DNA of 64,000 bases, taken from contig NZ_JAEKJB010000010.1 of the NCBI RefSeq assembly GCF_016785095.1, positions 62,001 to 126,000 of the forward strand, written 5' to 3'. This DNA comes from Alloalcanivorax marinus. GTDB lineage: Bacteria; Pseudomonadota; Gammaproteobacteria; Pseudomonadales; Alcanivoracaceae. Below the pieces are notes generated by a model, which did not search any database, was not told the origin of the DNA, and was given only the letters and a program-made list of their open reading frames with translations. A program made the translations under genes and the position numbers. Shown here piece after piece: positions 15,858-24,810 of this stretch. The stretch's first letter is position 1, and each line of letters starts with the position of its first letter.

Positions 15858-18527
15858 TCAGCCGGTGTTGCGCATGCCGGCGGCGATGCCGGCGATGGTC
15901 ACCATGAGGGCGCTTTCCAGGGTGTCGTCTCCGTCGCGGTCACGCAGACGGGCCATCAGCTCCGCTTGCAACAGATGCAGTGGGTCGGTGTAGGGGTCAC
16001 GCACGCGGATCGACCAGCGCATCACCGGGTTGTTGACCAACAGGTCGTCGCGGCCGGTGAGCCGGTGCAGGGCGTCCACGCTGGCGGCCAGGCGCTGGCG
16101 CAGGGTATCGCCCAGACGCTTGAGGTCCGGGTCGTCGGTGAGGCGCTCCTCGTACCAGGCGGCCACCCGCGGATCGGCTTTGGCGAGCACCATCTCCAGC
16201 ATGTCGATGACGCCCTGGAAGAACGGCCATTGCTCGGCCATGGCCCGCACCGTGGCGGTTTCCTCCGGGCTGTCCAGGGCCGCTTCCAGGGCGGCGCCGG
16301 TACCCAGCCAGGCGGGCAGCATCAGGCGGATCTGGGTCCAGGCGAACACCCAGGGGATGGCGCGCAGGGTTTCCACGCCACCGCCGGGTTTGCGGCGCGC
16401 CGGACGGCTGCCCAGAGCGAGCCGGCTGAGTTCGGTTTCCGGGGTAACGGTGCGCAGGTAGCCGACCAGAGCCGGGTCGTCCCGCACCACCTGGCGGTAG
16501 CCGTCCACGGACACATCGGTAAGCGCTTGCATACGTTCGCGCCAGGCATCCTCGGGCTCACCGGGCGGCAGCAGCGTGGCCTCCAGGGTGGCGGCCAGGT
16601 ACTGCTCCAGGTTGTAGGCGGCCACCGAGGGACGACCGTACTTGAAGCGGATCACCTCACCCTGCTCGGTAACACGGATGCGCCCGGCCACCGAGCCTGG
16701 CGGCTGCGACAGCAGCGCCATACGGGTCGGTGAGCCCCCCCGGGAGATGGAGCCGCCCCGACCGTGGAACAGGGTCAGCGGCACGCCATGGTCACGGAAC
16801 AGGCCGGTGAGTTTTTCCTGGGCGCGGAACTGGGCCCAGGCGGCGCCCAGGAAACCGGCGTCCTTGGCGGAATCGGAGTAGCCGATCATCACTTCCTGAC
16901 CGTCCACCACCCGCTGTTTATAGAGCGGGATGCCGAGCAGGGCGGTCACGGTGTCGCCGGCATTGTCCAGGTCGTCCAGGGTTTCGAACAAGGGCACCAC
17001 GCGCATCGGGTGGCGCACTCCGGCAATCTTCTGCAGCAGCATTACCGCCAGCACATCGGACGGCCCCCGGGCCATGGAAATCACATAGGCGCCCAGGCCT
17101 TCCGGGCCCTGCTCGGCGATCACCTTGCAGGTGTCCAGCACCTCGCGCACGTCGCCGTCGCACAGATCGGAGCGGTAGAACGCCTCGTCGATCAACGGGC
17201 GACGGCTTTCCAGTTCGCTGAGCAGGAAGGCCTGCTTCTGATCCTCGTCCCAGTCGCCGTAGCCGCCCAGGCCCAGATAGCGGGTGATGGCATCCAGAGC
17301 GGCGGTGTGGCGGGTGGATTCCTGGCGGATGTCCAGACACAGCAGCGTGATACCGAAGCAGTTGAGGCGGCGCAGGGTATCCTTGAGCTCACCGTCGGCG
17401 ATGGCCGCCAGACCCACGGCACGCAGGGAACGATCGATGAGCAGCAGCTCGTCAAGCAACTGCCGGCCCTCGATGAAGCCCTCGCCGTCGGGTACCGGGC
17501 TCCCCTCCACCAGGGCCTCCATACGCCGGCGGGTGATCTTGAGGCGGTCGCGCACATCGCGCAGCACCACCCGGTAGGGTTCATGGCTGGGGCCGGTGCG
17601 GGCCAGCAACTCCTCGCTGGCGCGGTGCATGGACAAATCCGCGAGCAGGTTTTCCACGTCGCGCAGATACAGGTCGGCGGCCATCCAGCGGGCCAGCAGC
17701 AGCACTTCCCGGGTCACCGAGGCGGTGACATTGGGATTGCCGTCCCGGTCACCGCCCATCCAGGAGGCGAAGCGCATCGGCACCCAGGCGGATGGCGGCG
17801 CGTCCAGACCGGCCACCGCCAGCTCCGCTTCCACGTCACGCATGGCGCGCGGTACCGCCCGCCACAGGGACTGCTCGATCACCGCGAAACCCCACTTGGC
17901 TTCGTCCACCGGGGTGGGCCGCTCGCGGCGGATTTCGTCGGTGCTCCAGGCGGACAGGATCAGTTCGCGCAGGCGCTGGCGCAGGCCATGCTCTTCCTCG
18001 GTGGTGAGGTCCGGCCGGTCCCGTTCGGCGAGCAGGTCCGCCATCTGATCGTATTTGCGGATCAGGGTGCGCCGGGTCACCTCGGTGGGGTGGGCGGTGA
18101 GCACCAGTTCCACGGACAGCGGCGCCAGGGTTTCCTGGATGCGCTCCGGGGAAACACCCTGTTTTTTCAGCTCCGCCAGCACCTGACGCAGGCCCTGGTC
18201 GGTGTCCGGGTCGCCGGGGTAACGTTCGTGGCGCCGGTGCAGGCGCTCGCGGTGATGCTGCTCGGCGATGTTGGCCAGGTTGAGGAACTGACTGAAGGCG
18301 CGCGCCACTTCCAGCAGGGTGGCGTCGTCCAGGGGCCCGAGCAGTTCGCGCAGGCGCGTCAGTTCCACCTCACCCTGGGAGCGGCTTTCCACCGCCGCCT
18401 GGCGAATCGTTTCCACGGTGTCGAACAACCGCTCGCCGGCTTGCTCGCGCAGCACCGCGCCCAGTTCCTCGCCCAGCAGGCGAACGTCATCGCGCAATGG
18501 CGCGTGTGGGTCCTGATCCATAGTCAC
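15858..18527 (-). CDS. ppc: Phosphoenolpyruvate carboxylase
   Basis: An 889-residue cytoplasmic enzyme (E. coli: 883) that carboxylates PEP with bicarbonate to oxaloacetate, refilling the TCA cycle. Family motifs are in order: VLTAHPTEVTRRTL (catalytic His), GGDRDGNPNVT, MIGYSDSAKDAG (Lys of the active site), FHGRGGSISRGGSPT and the C-terminal GMRNTG. The start could be ATG 18527 or the in-frame ATG two codons later. It is a single gene; its leader contains a hairpin with a T-run in the opposite orientation (18536-18560). Confidence 0.97.
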   Translation of the reverse strand: MTMDQDPHAPLRDDVRLLGEELGAVLREQAGERLFDTVETIRQAAVESRSQGEVELTRLRELLGPLDDATLLEVARAFSQFLNLANIAEQHHRERLHRRHERYPGDPDTDQGLRQVLAELKKQGVSPERIQETLAPLSVELVLTAHPTEVTRRTLIRKYDQMADLLAERDRPDLTTEEEHGLRQRLRELILSAWSTDEIRRERPTPVDEAKWGFAVIEQSLWRAVPRAMRDVEAELAVAGLDAPPSAWVPMRFASWMGGDRDGNPNVTASVTREVLLLARWMAADLYLRDVENLLADLSMHRASEELLARTGPSHEPYRVVLRDVRDRLKITRRRMEALVEGSPVPDGEGFIEGRQLLDELLLIDRSLRAVGLAAIADGELKDTLRRLNCFGITLLCLDIRQESTRHTAALDAITRYLGLGGYGDWDEDQKQAFLLSELESRRPLIDEAFYRSDLCDGDVREVLDTCKVIAEQGPEGLGAYVISMARGPSDVLAVMLLQKIAGVRHPMRVVPLFETLDDLDNAGDTVTALLGIPLYKQRVVDGQEVMIGYSDSAKDAGFLGAAWAQFRAQEKLTGLFRDHGVPLTLFHGRGGSISRGGSPTRMALLSQPPGSVAGRIRVTEQGEVIRFKYGRPSVAAYNLEQYLAATLEATLLPPGEPEDAWRERMQALTDVSVDGYRQVVRDDPALVGYLRTVTPETELSRLALGSRPARRKPGGGVETLRAIPWVFAWTQIRLMLPAWLGTGAALEAALDSPEETATVRAMAEQWPFFQGVIDMLEMVLAKADPRVAAWYEERLTDDPDLKRLGDTLRQRLAASVDALHRLTGRDDLLVNNPVMRWSIRVRDPYTDPLHLLQAELMARLRDRDGDDTLESALMVTIAGIAAGMRNTG

Positions 18528-18535
18528 TCTCTATG

Positions 18536-18560
18536 AAGCGCTTCGATGAAGCGCTTTTTT
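18536..18560 (+). terminator. 9-bp hairpin with T-run in the ppc/GGDEF-like divergent region
   Basis: AAGCGCTTC (18536-18544), loop GAT, GAAGCGCTT (18548-18556), running into TTTTTT on the plus strand. It has the form of an intrinsic terminator for plus-strand transcripts and lies about 80 bases before the membrane GGDEF-like gene. It may attenuate that gene or block antisense transcription through ppc. The repeated GAAGCGCTT could instead be an operator. Confidence 0.5.
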
Positions 18561-18641
18561 ACAACAAGGGTCCACCGGATATCTTTATTCCATGGCGGGG
18601 CTGACGCAACATAGCGCGGATCGGATCGAGGAAACAGCTTC

Positions 18642-19601
18642 ATGGAAACCCCAAGCCGCATGTCCACGGAACAGGGCGTGATCATCCTTCAATATGTCGC
18701 CAGAGCACTGTTCGCCGTTCTCGCGGTGATCTACTTCAATCATTCCGACGGCTTCTTTTTCGCCCTGCCGGCGGTGACGCCCTGGGTGCTGGCCGGCAGT
18801 TATCTGGGGCTGCAGCTGCTGTTCCTGCTGGCACGCGTCCCCCATGCCACCCTGCTCGCCTCCGGGCTGGATGTGGTGATCCTGGGCGTGGTGATTCTGA
18901 TCGACGCCGGTCAGCCACCGCCGACCATGGCGCTGTTGTTTCTGGCGGTGCTCAGCAACGGGCTGCTGTACGGGCTGCGACGTTTCCTGATCATGCTGGC
19001 CGCCGCCGAGGTGGTGCTGGCCATCGTCATGCCGATCCGTCTGGGCTATGGGGATGACAGCGGCGCGCTGCTCAACCCGGCGGCCTCCGCCAGCCTGTTT
19101 CTGCTGGCGGCGCTCACCGTGTGCATGCTGTATTTCGGCCTGATGATCTGGCGCAATCAGGTACTGGCCCGGCAGTCGGTGGAGAATGCCTGGCGTGATC
19201 CGCAGACCGGCTTCATCAGCCGCGCCGCCCTGTCCAGCACCGCCGGCTGGTTGATTCCCCTGCACGATCGGCTGTCCTCGCCGCTGACTCTGGTGCTGGT
19301 GCACGACGACGACCTCAACGCCCTGGCGGACGCGGTGGCCCAACGGCTGCGGCGCAGCGATATCGTCGCCCGCTACGATGAGGAGCACCTGGCCCTGCTG
19401 CTGCCGTGTACCGCCACCGGCGCCGCCGAGCAGTTGCTCGCCGACCTGCGCGGTTCGCGGCCCGGGCTGCGCGCCGCCCTGCTCACCCTGCACAGTGCCA
19501 ACGCCGCCCTGGAGCAGGTGCTGCACCACCTGCAGACCGCGATGCCGCGCACCCGGCCGGACGACGGGCACTGGCTGGCTCACGCCACGCCCCTGGCCTG
19601 A
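18642..19601 (+). CDS. Membrane protein with degenerate GGDEF-like C-terminal domain
   Basis: A 319-residue protein. Residues about 12-170 hold six hydrophobic segments (for example 18-32, 47-64, 73-90, 95-110, 118-132 and 150-168). From 186 onward the sequence follows the layout of a diguanylate cyclase domain: DPQTGFISRAAL corresponds to D-x-LTGL-x-NR, and IVARYDEEHLALLLP (241-255) falls where RYGGDEFALLLP should be. The GGDEF signature is gone, and the domain stops about 50 residues later. It is therefore probably catalytically inactive and may sense or signal. It is divergent from ppc. Confidence 0.7.
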   Translation: METPSRMSTEQGVIILQYVARALFAVLAVIYFNHSDGFFFALPAVTPWVLAGSYLGLQLLFLLARVPHATLLASGLDVVILGVVILIDAGQPPPTMALLFLAVLSNGLLYGLRRFLIMLAAAEVVLAIVMPIRLGYGDDSGALLNPAASASLFLLAALTVCMLYFGLMIWRNQVLARQSVENAWRDPQTGFISRAALSSTAGWLIPLHDRLSSPLTLVLVHDDDLNALADAVAQRLRRSDIVARYDEEHLALLLPCTATGAAEQLLADLRGSRPGLRAALLTLHSANAALEQVLHHLQTAMPRTRPDDGHWLAHATPLA

Positions 19602-19696
19602 TGGTGAAGGCCTTAACCAAACGGTAACGGTTTCCTCACTTTTTCATCGCGCCGTTGGCGTATGCTCGGGTGGACAACAATGACCGGGGGAAACCC

Positions 19697-21379
19697 ATGA
19701 TTCGTTGGACGCCCGTCCTTCTCTCCTTGCTGTGCACGCCGCTCTGGGCCCAGACCGCCGCCCCCCGCATCATCGGCGGCGACGACGCCCAACAGGGGCA
19801 GTGGCCCTGGATGGCCCAGGTCGACATATTTTTCTCCGCCAGCAGCCAAGTGGGGCTGTGCGGCGGCACCCATCTGGCCCGGAACTGGGTCGTCACCGCC
19901 GGCCACTGCGTGGTGAACGAAAACGACCAAAGCGTGACCGCCGGCGATGTGCAGGTACGGCTCGGCAGCGTGTTCCTGGACGGTGGCACCGCCTACACCG
20001 GTACCGCGCTGTATATTCCGAGCGGTTTCCGGCGCACCCAGGGTCGCGAGTTCGACAACGACATCGCCCTGGTGCGCATTAACGGCCCGACCATGAGCGA
20101 GCGCCCCAGCCTGATCGGGGATGCCCAGTTCCAGGATCTGCAGAATCGAGCCGCCGCCGAACGGGACGAGGCGCTGACCGCCCTCGGCTGGGGCGTTACC
20201 CAGCCCGGCGGCGACACCCCGGCGTCCCGGCTTCAGGAAGTGCAACTGGACTATGTGCGCACCGACAGCTGCCTGGCCCAGTGGGGCAGCGGCAACTTCA
20301 ATACCGCCACCATGGTGTGCGCCGATGAACTGAACCCGCCGGACGGCCAGCAGCAGGATACCTGCATCGGCGACAGCGGCGGCCCGCTGTTCATCGGCCA
20401 GGACAGCGATCCCTATGTGGTCGGCCTGACCAGCTATGGTCAGGTCAACTGCGCCGACGAATTGCCGTCGGTGTACACCAAACTGAGCAGCCAGATCGGC
20501 TTCGTGGAAGCAGCCACCGCCGATGCCGGCGACCCGCTCGTGGACCTGGCTCTGGAGAATACCGGCGAGCGGCTGTACACGGCGGCGGCGGGCACCCTCT
20601 CGCGCACCCTGACCCTGGCCAACCGCGGCCAGAGCAACAGCGTCACCGGCGCCAACATCGCGGTCAGCGGTGGCGGTGATCTGGACGTGCGCCTGGACGG
20701 GCAAAGCTGCACGCTGCTGAACAACACCTGCTACACCTCCTCCAACACCCTGGGCACCACACTTATCAACCGCGCCGAGCAGGTGGAGCTGACCGCCCGC
20801 TACGACGGCCTGGCCACGCCGGCCCGGGCCACCCTGACGCTGGACGCCGGCGCCGACCAGGAAGAATACCGCAGCAAGAACAATCGCCACGAACTGACGC
20901 TGATTTTCTCCGACCAGGCGGACCTGTCGGTCAGCGGCCAGGTCACCGAGGCCAGCCGCGACGGCGACGGCCAGGGCGTGGCGCGGGTACGGGTGACGGT
21001 GAGCAACCTGACCACCGTGAACGGCGCCGCCGCCAGCCAGGTGGCGGTGAGCCTGTCCCTGCCGGCCGGCACCACCGTGCGCGACAGCTCGGTGCCCTGC
21101 GACACGGTGTGCAGCCCCGGGAATCTGGCCCCCGGCGAAAGCACCGACTTCACCCTGACCCTGGCCACCGGCACCGCCGAGAACGGCACCCTGGGGCTGA
21201 GCGTGGACGCCAACGGCGGCGACTTCCCCACCGACAACAATCAGGACGCGGTGGCGTTGTCCTATTCCGCCACCACCGACACCGATAGCGGTGGTGGCGG
21301 CGGCGGTGGTGGTGGCGGCACCCTGGGTTTGGCGGCCCTGGCGCTGGCGCTGGCCGGAGCGCTGCGCAAGCGCGGCTGA
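19697..21379 (+). CDS. Trypsin-like serine protease with C-terminal GlyGly-CTERM sorting tail
   Basis: A 560-residue exported protease. A signal peptide (1-18) precedes the activation site Arg24-IIGG. The catalytic triad is His70 (TAGHC), Asp122 (DNDIAL) and Ser227 (GDSGGP). After the S1 domain come two immunoglobulin-like repeat regions (about 290-390, and 405-510 resembling DUF11). The tail is a Gly9 run, a hydrophobic segment and RKRG, which is the GlyGly-CTERM signal cut by rhombosortase on type II-secreted proteins (family knowledge). The ATG at 19697 follows GGGGG. It is expected at the cell surface. No rhombosortase gene is in the window. Confidence 0.88.
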   Translation: MIRWTPVLLSLLCTPLWAQTAAPRIIGGDDAQQGQWPWMAQVDIFFSASSQVGLCGGTHLARNWVVTAGHCVVNENDQSVTAGDVQVRLGSVFLDGGTAYTGTALYIPSGFRRTQGREFDNDIALVRINGPTMSERPSLIGDAQFQDLQNRAAAERDEALTALGWGVTQPGGDTPASRLQEVQLDYVRTDSCLAQWGSGNFNTATMVCADELNPPDGQQQDTCIGDSGGPLFIGQDSDPYVVGLTSYGQVNCADELPSVYTKLSSQIGFVEAATADAGDPLVDLALENTGERLYTAAAGTLSRTLTLANRGQSNSVTGANIAVSGGGDLDVRLDGQSCTLLNNTCYTSSNTLGTTLINRAEQVELTARYDGLATPARATLTLDAGADQEEYRSKNNRHELTLIFSDQADLSVSGQVTEASRDGDGQGVARVRVTVSNLTTVNGAAASQVAVSLSLPAGTTVRDSSVPCDTVCSPGNLAPGESTDFTLTLATGTAENGTLGLSVDANGGDFPTDNNQDAVALSYSATTDTDSGGGGGGGGGGTLGLAALALALAGALRKRG

Positions 21380-21383
21380 GGCT

Positions 21384-21444
21384 TCGCGACTGAAGTCGCT
21401 CCTACCGCCGATGCGGCCCGCTGTAGGAGCGACTTCAGTCGCGA
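21384..21444. repeat. REPIN: perfect inverted pair of 22-bp REP sequences
   Basis: The 22-base REP at 21384-21405 (core CGCGACTGAAGTCGCTCC) and its exact reverse complement at 21423-21444 are separated by 17 bases. The doublet stands between the convergent protease and FAD monooxygenase genes and can fold into a long hairpin. Confidence 0.75.
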
Positions 21445-21472
21445 TAACCACCCATCTTCCTACCCGCGCGGC

Positions 21473-23128
21473 TCAGACCCCGCGCAGCATGCGCTCCAGA
21501 TAGGCAAGCAGATAATCCGCGTCGGTGAGCGGCGCCCGGTAGGCCAGATGGCCATCCGGGCGCATCAGCCACAGCCGGCTGCCGGGTCCGAACGCGGCCT
21601 GGAATTCGCCGTGCTCGTCCCGCCAGCGATGCACCGCCTTGGCCATGGCACCCTGGGGCGGGTCCAGCTCCAGATCACCACGACCGATCAGCGTCACCCG
21701 CAGTTCGTTGAGATACTCGTCGGGCAGCCGTGACAACAGCGCGTGCAGAATCACCCGGGTGCGGTGATCCGGCGCTTCATCCAACTGCAGCAGGAGATGG
21801 TGCAGCGGCTGGCGCAGCAGCCCCTGCACCCGCCTTGGCCCACCGTCGCGCAGCGACACCAGGGCGGCGTCCGGCACCCGGTCACCGGGCAGCGGGCCCT
21901 GGCGGCGGCGGCCCACCTCGGCGTCCGGGCCCGCCTCCACCAGCGGTGAATGGCGGTAATGCACGTCCAGCTGGCTGGCCCGGCGCACCAGCCGGCGAGC
22001 CAGCTGTGGCCGGCCACCGGCCAGACGCAGCAGGGAATCACGGGCGCCGCGCAGCGCCCGGGCGCGCACCAGGGAAGCCCGCGACAGAGCATCCACGCCG
22101 CGCAGCATGTCCTCGGCCACCGGCCGGCGCTCGCGCTGGTAGCTGTCCAGTAGCGCGCCGCCGCCCCTACCCCGGCAGAACAGCACCAGTTTCCAGGCCA
22201 GATTGAAAGCGTCGGCGATGCCGGTGTTCATGCCCTGGGCGCCCAGCGGGCTCTGCACATGGCAGGCATCGCCGGCGAGCAGGATACGGTTGCGCCGGTA
22301 GTGGCTCACCAACCGCCGCTGGATGGTGAAGCGGCTCAGCCAGCGGGCCTGCTCCGGCAGCGGCGTCTCCGGCCCCAGGGCGGCGCGCAGGCGTTCGTGA
22401 AAATCCTCCAGGGTGGGTTCGCCGGCCTCCTCGTCCGGCTCGCCGTTTTCGCTGATCACCAGGCGCCAGCCATCGGGCATGGGTATCGCCGCCAGGTTGC
22501 CGTCGGCGAGCAGGAAGCCGTGGAAAGCGTCGTCGGCCAGGTTGGGTGCCCAGTCCACATCGGCAAGCAGGAAATGCTCCCGATAGTCATGGCCTTCGAA
22601 CGGCAGGCCGAGCAGCTCCCGGACCTTGGAGTGGGCGCCGTCGGCGCCCACCATCAGTTGCGTGCCAATGGCCACTTCGTCGCCGTCATGGCGCACCACG
22701 GCGGTGACGCCGGAGCCATCCTGTTGCGCCTGCAGCAGCTCGGCGCCACGCCACAGGTCGCCGCCCAGGCGCCGGTAGCGCCGCTCCAGAATCACTTCAA
22801 GGCGTGGTTGCGGGCAGCACAGCAGATAGGGAAACGGCGAGGCCAGCGCGCCGAAATCCAGGTCCATGAGCGGCCCTTTTTCGCCATGCACGCGGATCAT
22901 GGACAAGGGCCGCCCCTCGGCGAGCACCGCGTCCAGCACGCCCATGGCATCGAAAATCTCCAGGCTGCGGGCATGCAGCCCCAGGGCCCGGGAGTGCTCG
23001 GAGCGTTCCTCCTGCCGGTCGATGATCCGGCAGGGCACGCCGGCGCGCAGCAGGTTGATGCCCAGGGTCAGGCCGGTGGGCCCGGCGCCGACGATCAATA
23101 CCTTGGGGGCGTTGGATCCCGTCATCAT
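21473..23128 (-). CDS. FAD-dependent aromatic-type monooxygenase (PheA/TfdB family)
   Basis: A 551-residue flavoprotein. It has the FAD-binding GxGxxG motif (IVGAGPTGLTLGINLLRAG) at the N-terminus, the DG motif in GADGAHSKVRELLG, and the GD motif in LLAGDACHVQSPLGAQGMNTG. The C-terminal 150 residues resemble the thioredoxin-like domain of phenol hydroxylase-like enzymes. Such enzymes hydroxylate aromatic or polyketide-like substrates using NAD(P)H; no pathway genes are adjacent, so the substrate is unknown. Two ATGs (23128 and 23125) are possible starts. It is divergent from dinB. Confidence 0.85.
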   Translation of the reverse strand: MMTGSNAPKVLIVGAGPTGLTLGINLLRAGVPCRIIDRQEERSEHSRALGLHARSLEIFDAMGVLDAVLAEGRPLSMIRVHGEKGPLMDLDFGALASPFPYLLCCPQPRLEVILERRYRRLGGDLWRGAELLQAQQDGSGVTAVVRHDGDEVAIGTQLMVGADGAHSKVRELLGLPFEGHDYREHFLLADVDWAPNLADDAFHGFLLADGNLAAIPMPDGWRLVISENGEPDEEAGEPTLEDFHERLRAALGPETPLPEQARWLSRFTIQRRLVSHYRRNRILLAGDACHVQSPLGAQGMNTGIADAFNLAWKLVLFCRGRGGGALLDSYQRERRPVAEDMLRGVDALSRASLVRARALRGARDSLLRLAGGRPQLARRLVRRASQLDVHYRHSPLVEAGPDAEVGRRRQGPLPGDRVPDAALVSLRDGGPRRVQGLLRQPLHHLLLQLDEAPDHRTRVILHALLSRLPDEYLNELRVTLIGRGDLELDPPQGAMAKAVHRWRDEHGEFQAAFGPGSRLWLMRPDGHLAYRAPLTDADYLLAYLERMLRGV

Positions 23129-23234
23129 GATCGTGGTGCTACCATGGTTGCCTGGAACCGGGATCGAGCTTCCCGATGAAAACCCGTCATGCGCAATTGA
23201 CTCCTTACATTACCCGCGACCATACCGGACTTCC

Positions 23235-24326
23235 GTGAGCCGCAAGATCATCCACGTGGATTGTGATTGTTTCTACGCCGCCGTCGAGGTGCGCGACGAC
23301 CCGCGCCTGCGCGGGCGACCGGTGGCGGTGGGCGGCGATCCCAACCGGCGCGGGGTGATCGCCACCTGCAACTATCCGGCCCGGGAATTCGGCGTGCGCT
23401 CGGCGATGTCCTCGTCCCAGGCCCTGAGGCTGTGTCCCGAACTGGTGATTCTGCGCCCGGATTTCGATAAATACCGCCGGGTCTCCGGGCAGATTCACGA
23501 TATTTTTCGCACCTTTACCAACATTATCGAGCCCCTCTCCCTGGACGAAGCGTTTCTGGATGTGTCGGAGAGCCCGCTGCACGCCAACAGCGCCACCCGC
23601 ATCGCCGAGGCGATCCGCGCCAAAGTGCGCGACACCCTCCATATCACCGTGTCCGCCGGCGTGGCCCCGAACAAGTTCCTGGCCAAGGTGGCCAGCGACT
23701 GGAACAAGCCGGATGGCCTGTTCGTGATTCCACCGGAGCAGGTCGAGGCCTTCGTCGCGGCCCTGCCGGTGAAACGCATTTCCGGGGTAGGCCGGGTCAC
23801 CGGTGAAAAGCTGGCGGCGCTGGGCATTCATACCTGCGGAGACCTGCAGGGCATCAGCCGGCTGGACCTGGCCCACCACTTCGGCAGCTTCGGCGAGCGC
23901 CTCTACCACCTGGCCCGGGGCGAGGACGACCGGCCGGTGCAGACCAGCCGGCGGCGCAAGTCAGCCAGCGTGGAGAAAACCTACCATGAGGACAAACGTA
24001 CCCTGGCGGAATGGCTGCGGGAACTGGACGATCTTCTGGAGCGGTTGCGCCAGCGCATCGACCGGCTGGACGCCAATTACATTATCCAGGGTTTGACGGT
24101 GAAGGTGCGCTACAACGACTTCCGCATCGTCAGCACCGACCAGGGTGGCGACCGGGTCGAGCGGGAACCCTTCGAGCGGATGCTGACCCAGCTGTGGGAA
24201 CGCCATCCGGCGCCGGCGCGACTGCTGGGCGTGGGCGTGCGGCTCAGGGACCTGAAGAGCCCGCGACAGCCCGATCTGTTCCCCGAGGAACGGGAGAAGG
24301 CCCTGCGCCAGCACCGCGGGCCCTGA
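23235..24326 (+). CDS. dinB: DNA polymerase IV (Y family)
   Basis: A 363-residue translesion polymerase. The start is GTG at 23235, giving MSRKIIHVDCDCFYAAVE with the metal-binding Asp9, and the second catalytic block reads PLSLDEAFLDVSE. The little-finger domain spans about 240-345. The C-terminal QPDLFPEE resembles a beta-clamp binding peptide (QxxLF-like). No LexA-box-like palindrome was recognised in the short region before the start. Neighbours are unrelated. Confidence 0.95.
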   Translation: MSRKIIHVDCDCFYAAVEVRDDPRLRGRPVAVGGDPNRRGVIATCNYPAREFGVRSAMSSSQALRLCPELVILRPDFDKYRRVSGQIHDIFRTFTNIIEPLSLDEAFLDVSESPLHANSATRIAEAIRAKVRDTLHITVSAGVAPNKFLAKVASDWNKPDGLFVIPPEQVEAFVAALPVKRISGVGRVTGEKLAALGIHTCGDLQGISRLDLAHHFGSFGERLYHLARGEDDRPVQTSRRRKSASVEKTYHEDKRTLAEWLRELDDLLERLRQRIDRLDANYIIQGLTVKVRYNDFRIVSTDQGGDRVEREPFERMLTQLWERHPAPARLLGVGVRLRDLKSPRQPDLFPEEREKALRQHRGP

Positions 24327-24351
24327 GGCCAGCCGCGATGGCGAGGCGCTT

Positions 24352-24585
24352 TCAGCCGGCCACCCGCGCCACCGGGGTCGCGCCCTCGCCCACCGGCGTC
24401 GGCAGGCGGGCCAGGGACTGGGCCATGATCTCGCGGCCACGCCGGGCCACCGGCTCCATCTGCGTTTCCAGGTATTGGTCCAGTACCCGCACGCACTCGT
24501 TGCATCGTGTCAGGGCATCCGGGTCCGGGCGCGCCAGCAGTTCATGCACCGCGTCATCGAGTTGATTCAGATACTTCAGCAACAT
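24352..24585 (-). CDS. Conserved small hypothetical protein
   Basis: A 77-residue, mostly helical protein; I do not recognise the family. It has two Cys in RCNECVRVLDQYLE (about 27-40) and no signal peptide. The frame fills the gap between dinB and ppnN and converges on dinB. A short intergenic stretch of about 220 bases separates it from ppnN and probably holds divergent promoters. It is called as a gene on length, codon pattern and lack of competing frames. Confidence 0.55.
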   Translation of the reverse strand: MLLKYLNQLDDAVHELLARPDPDALTRCNECVRVLDQYLETQMEPVARRGREIMAQSLARLPTPVGEGATPVARVAG

Positions 24586-24810
24586 GCCAGACTCCAGCGA
24601 TCGTCACAGCCTAGGGGGCGGGAATGACGCCCCCATGACAGGGCCTCCACGCCAATGGGTCCATAGTGACCCAGTTGGCGGGTTTTGGCAGCGACTCCGG
24701 CAGTCTCCGGGCATGAAATCCTGTAAAAACTGATTTCCATCAAACGAGACGGGAGTCACGGCCCTGGGGTTATACTGCCCGCCTTTCACTTTCAACACAC
24801 ACTGGATTCC

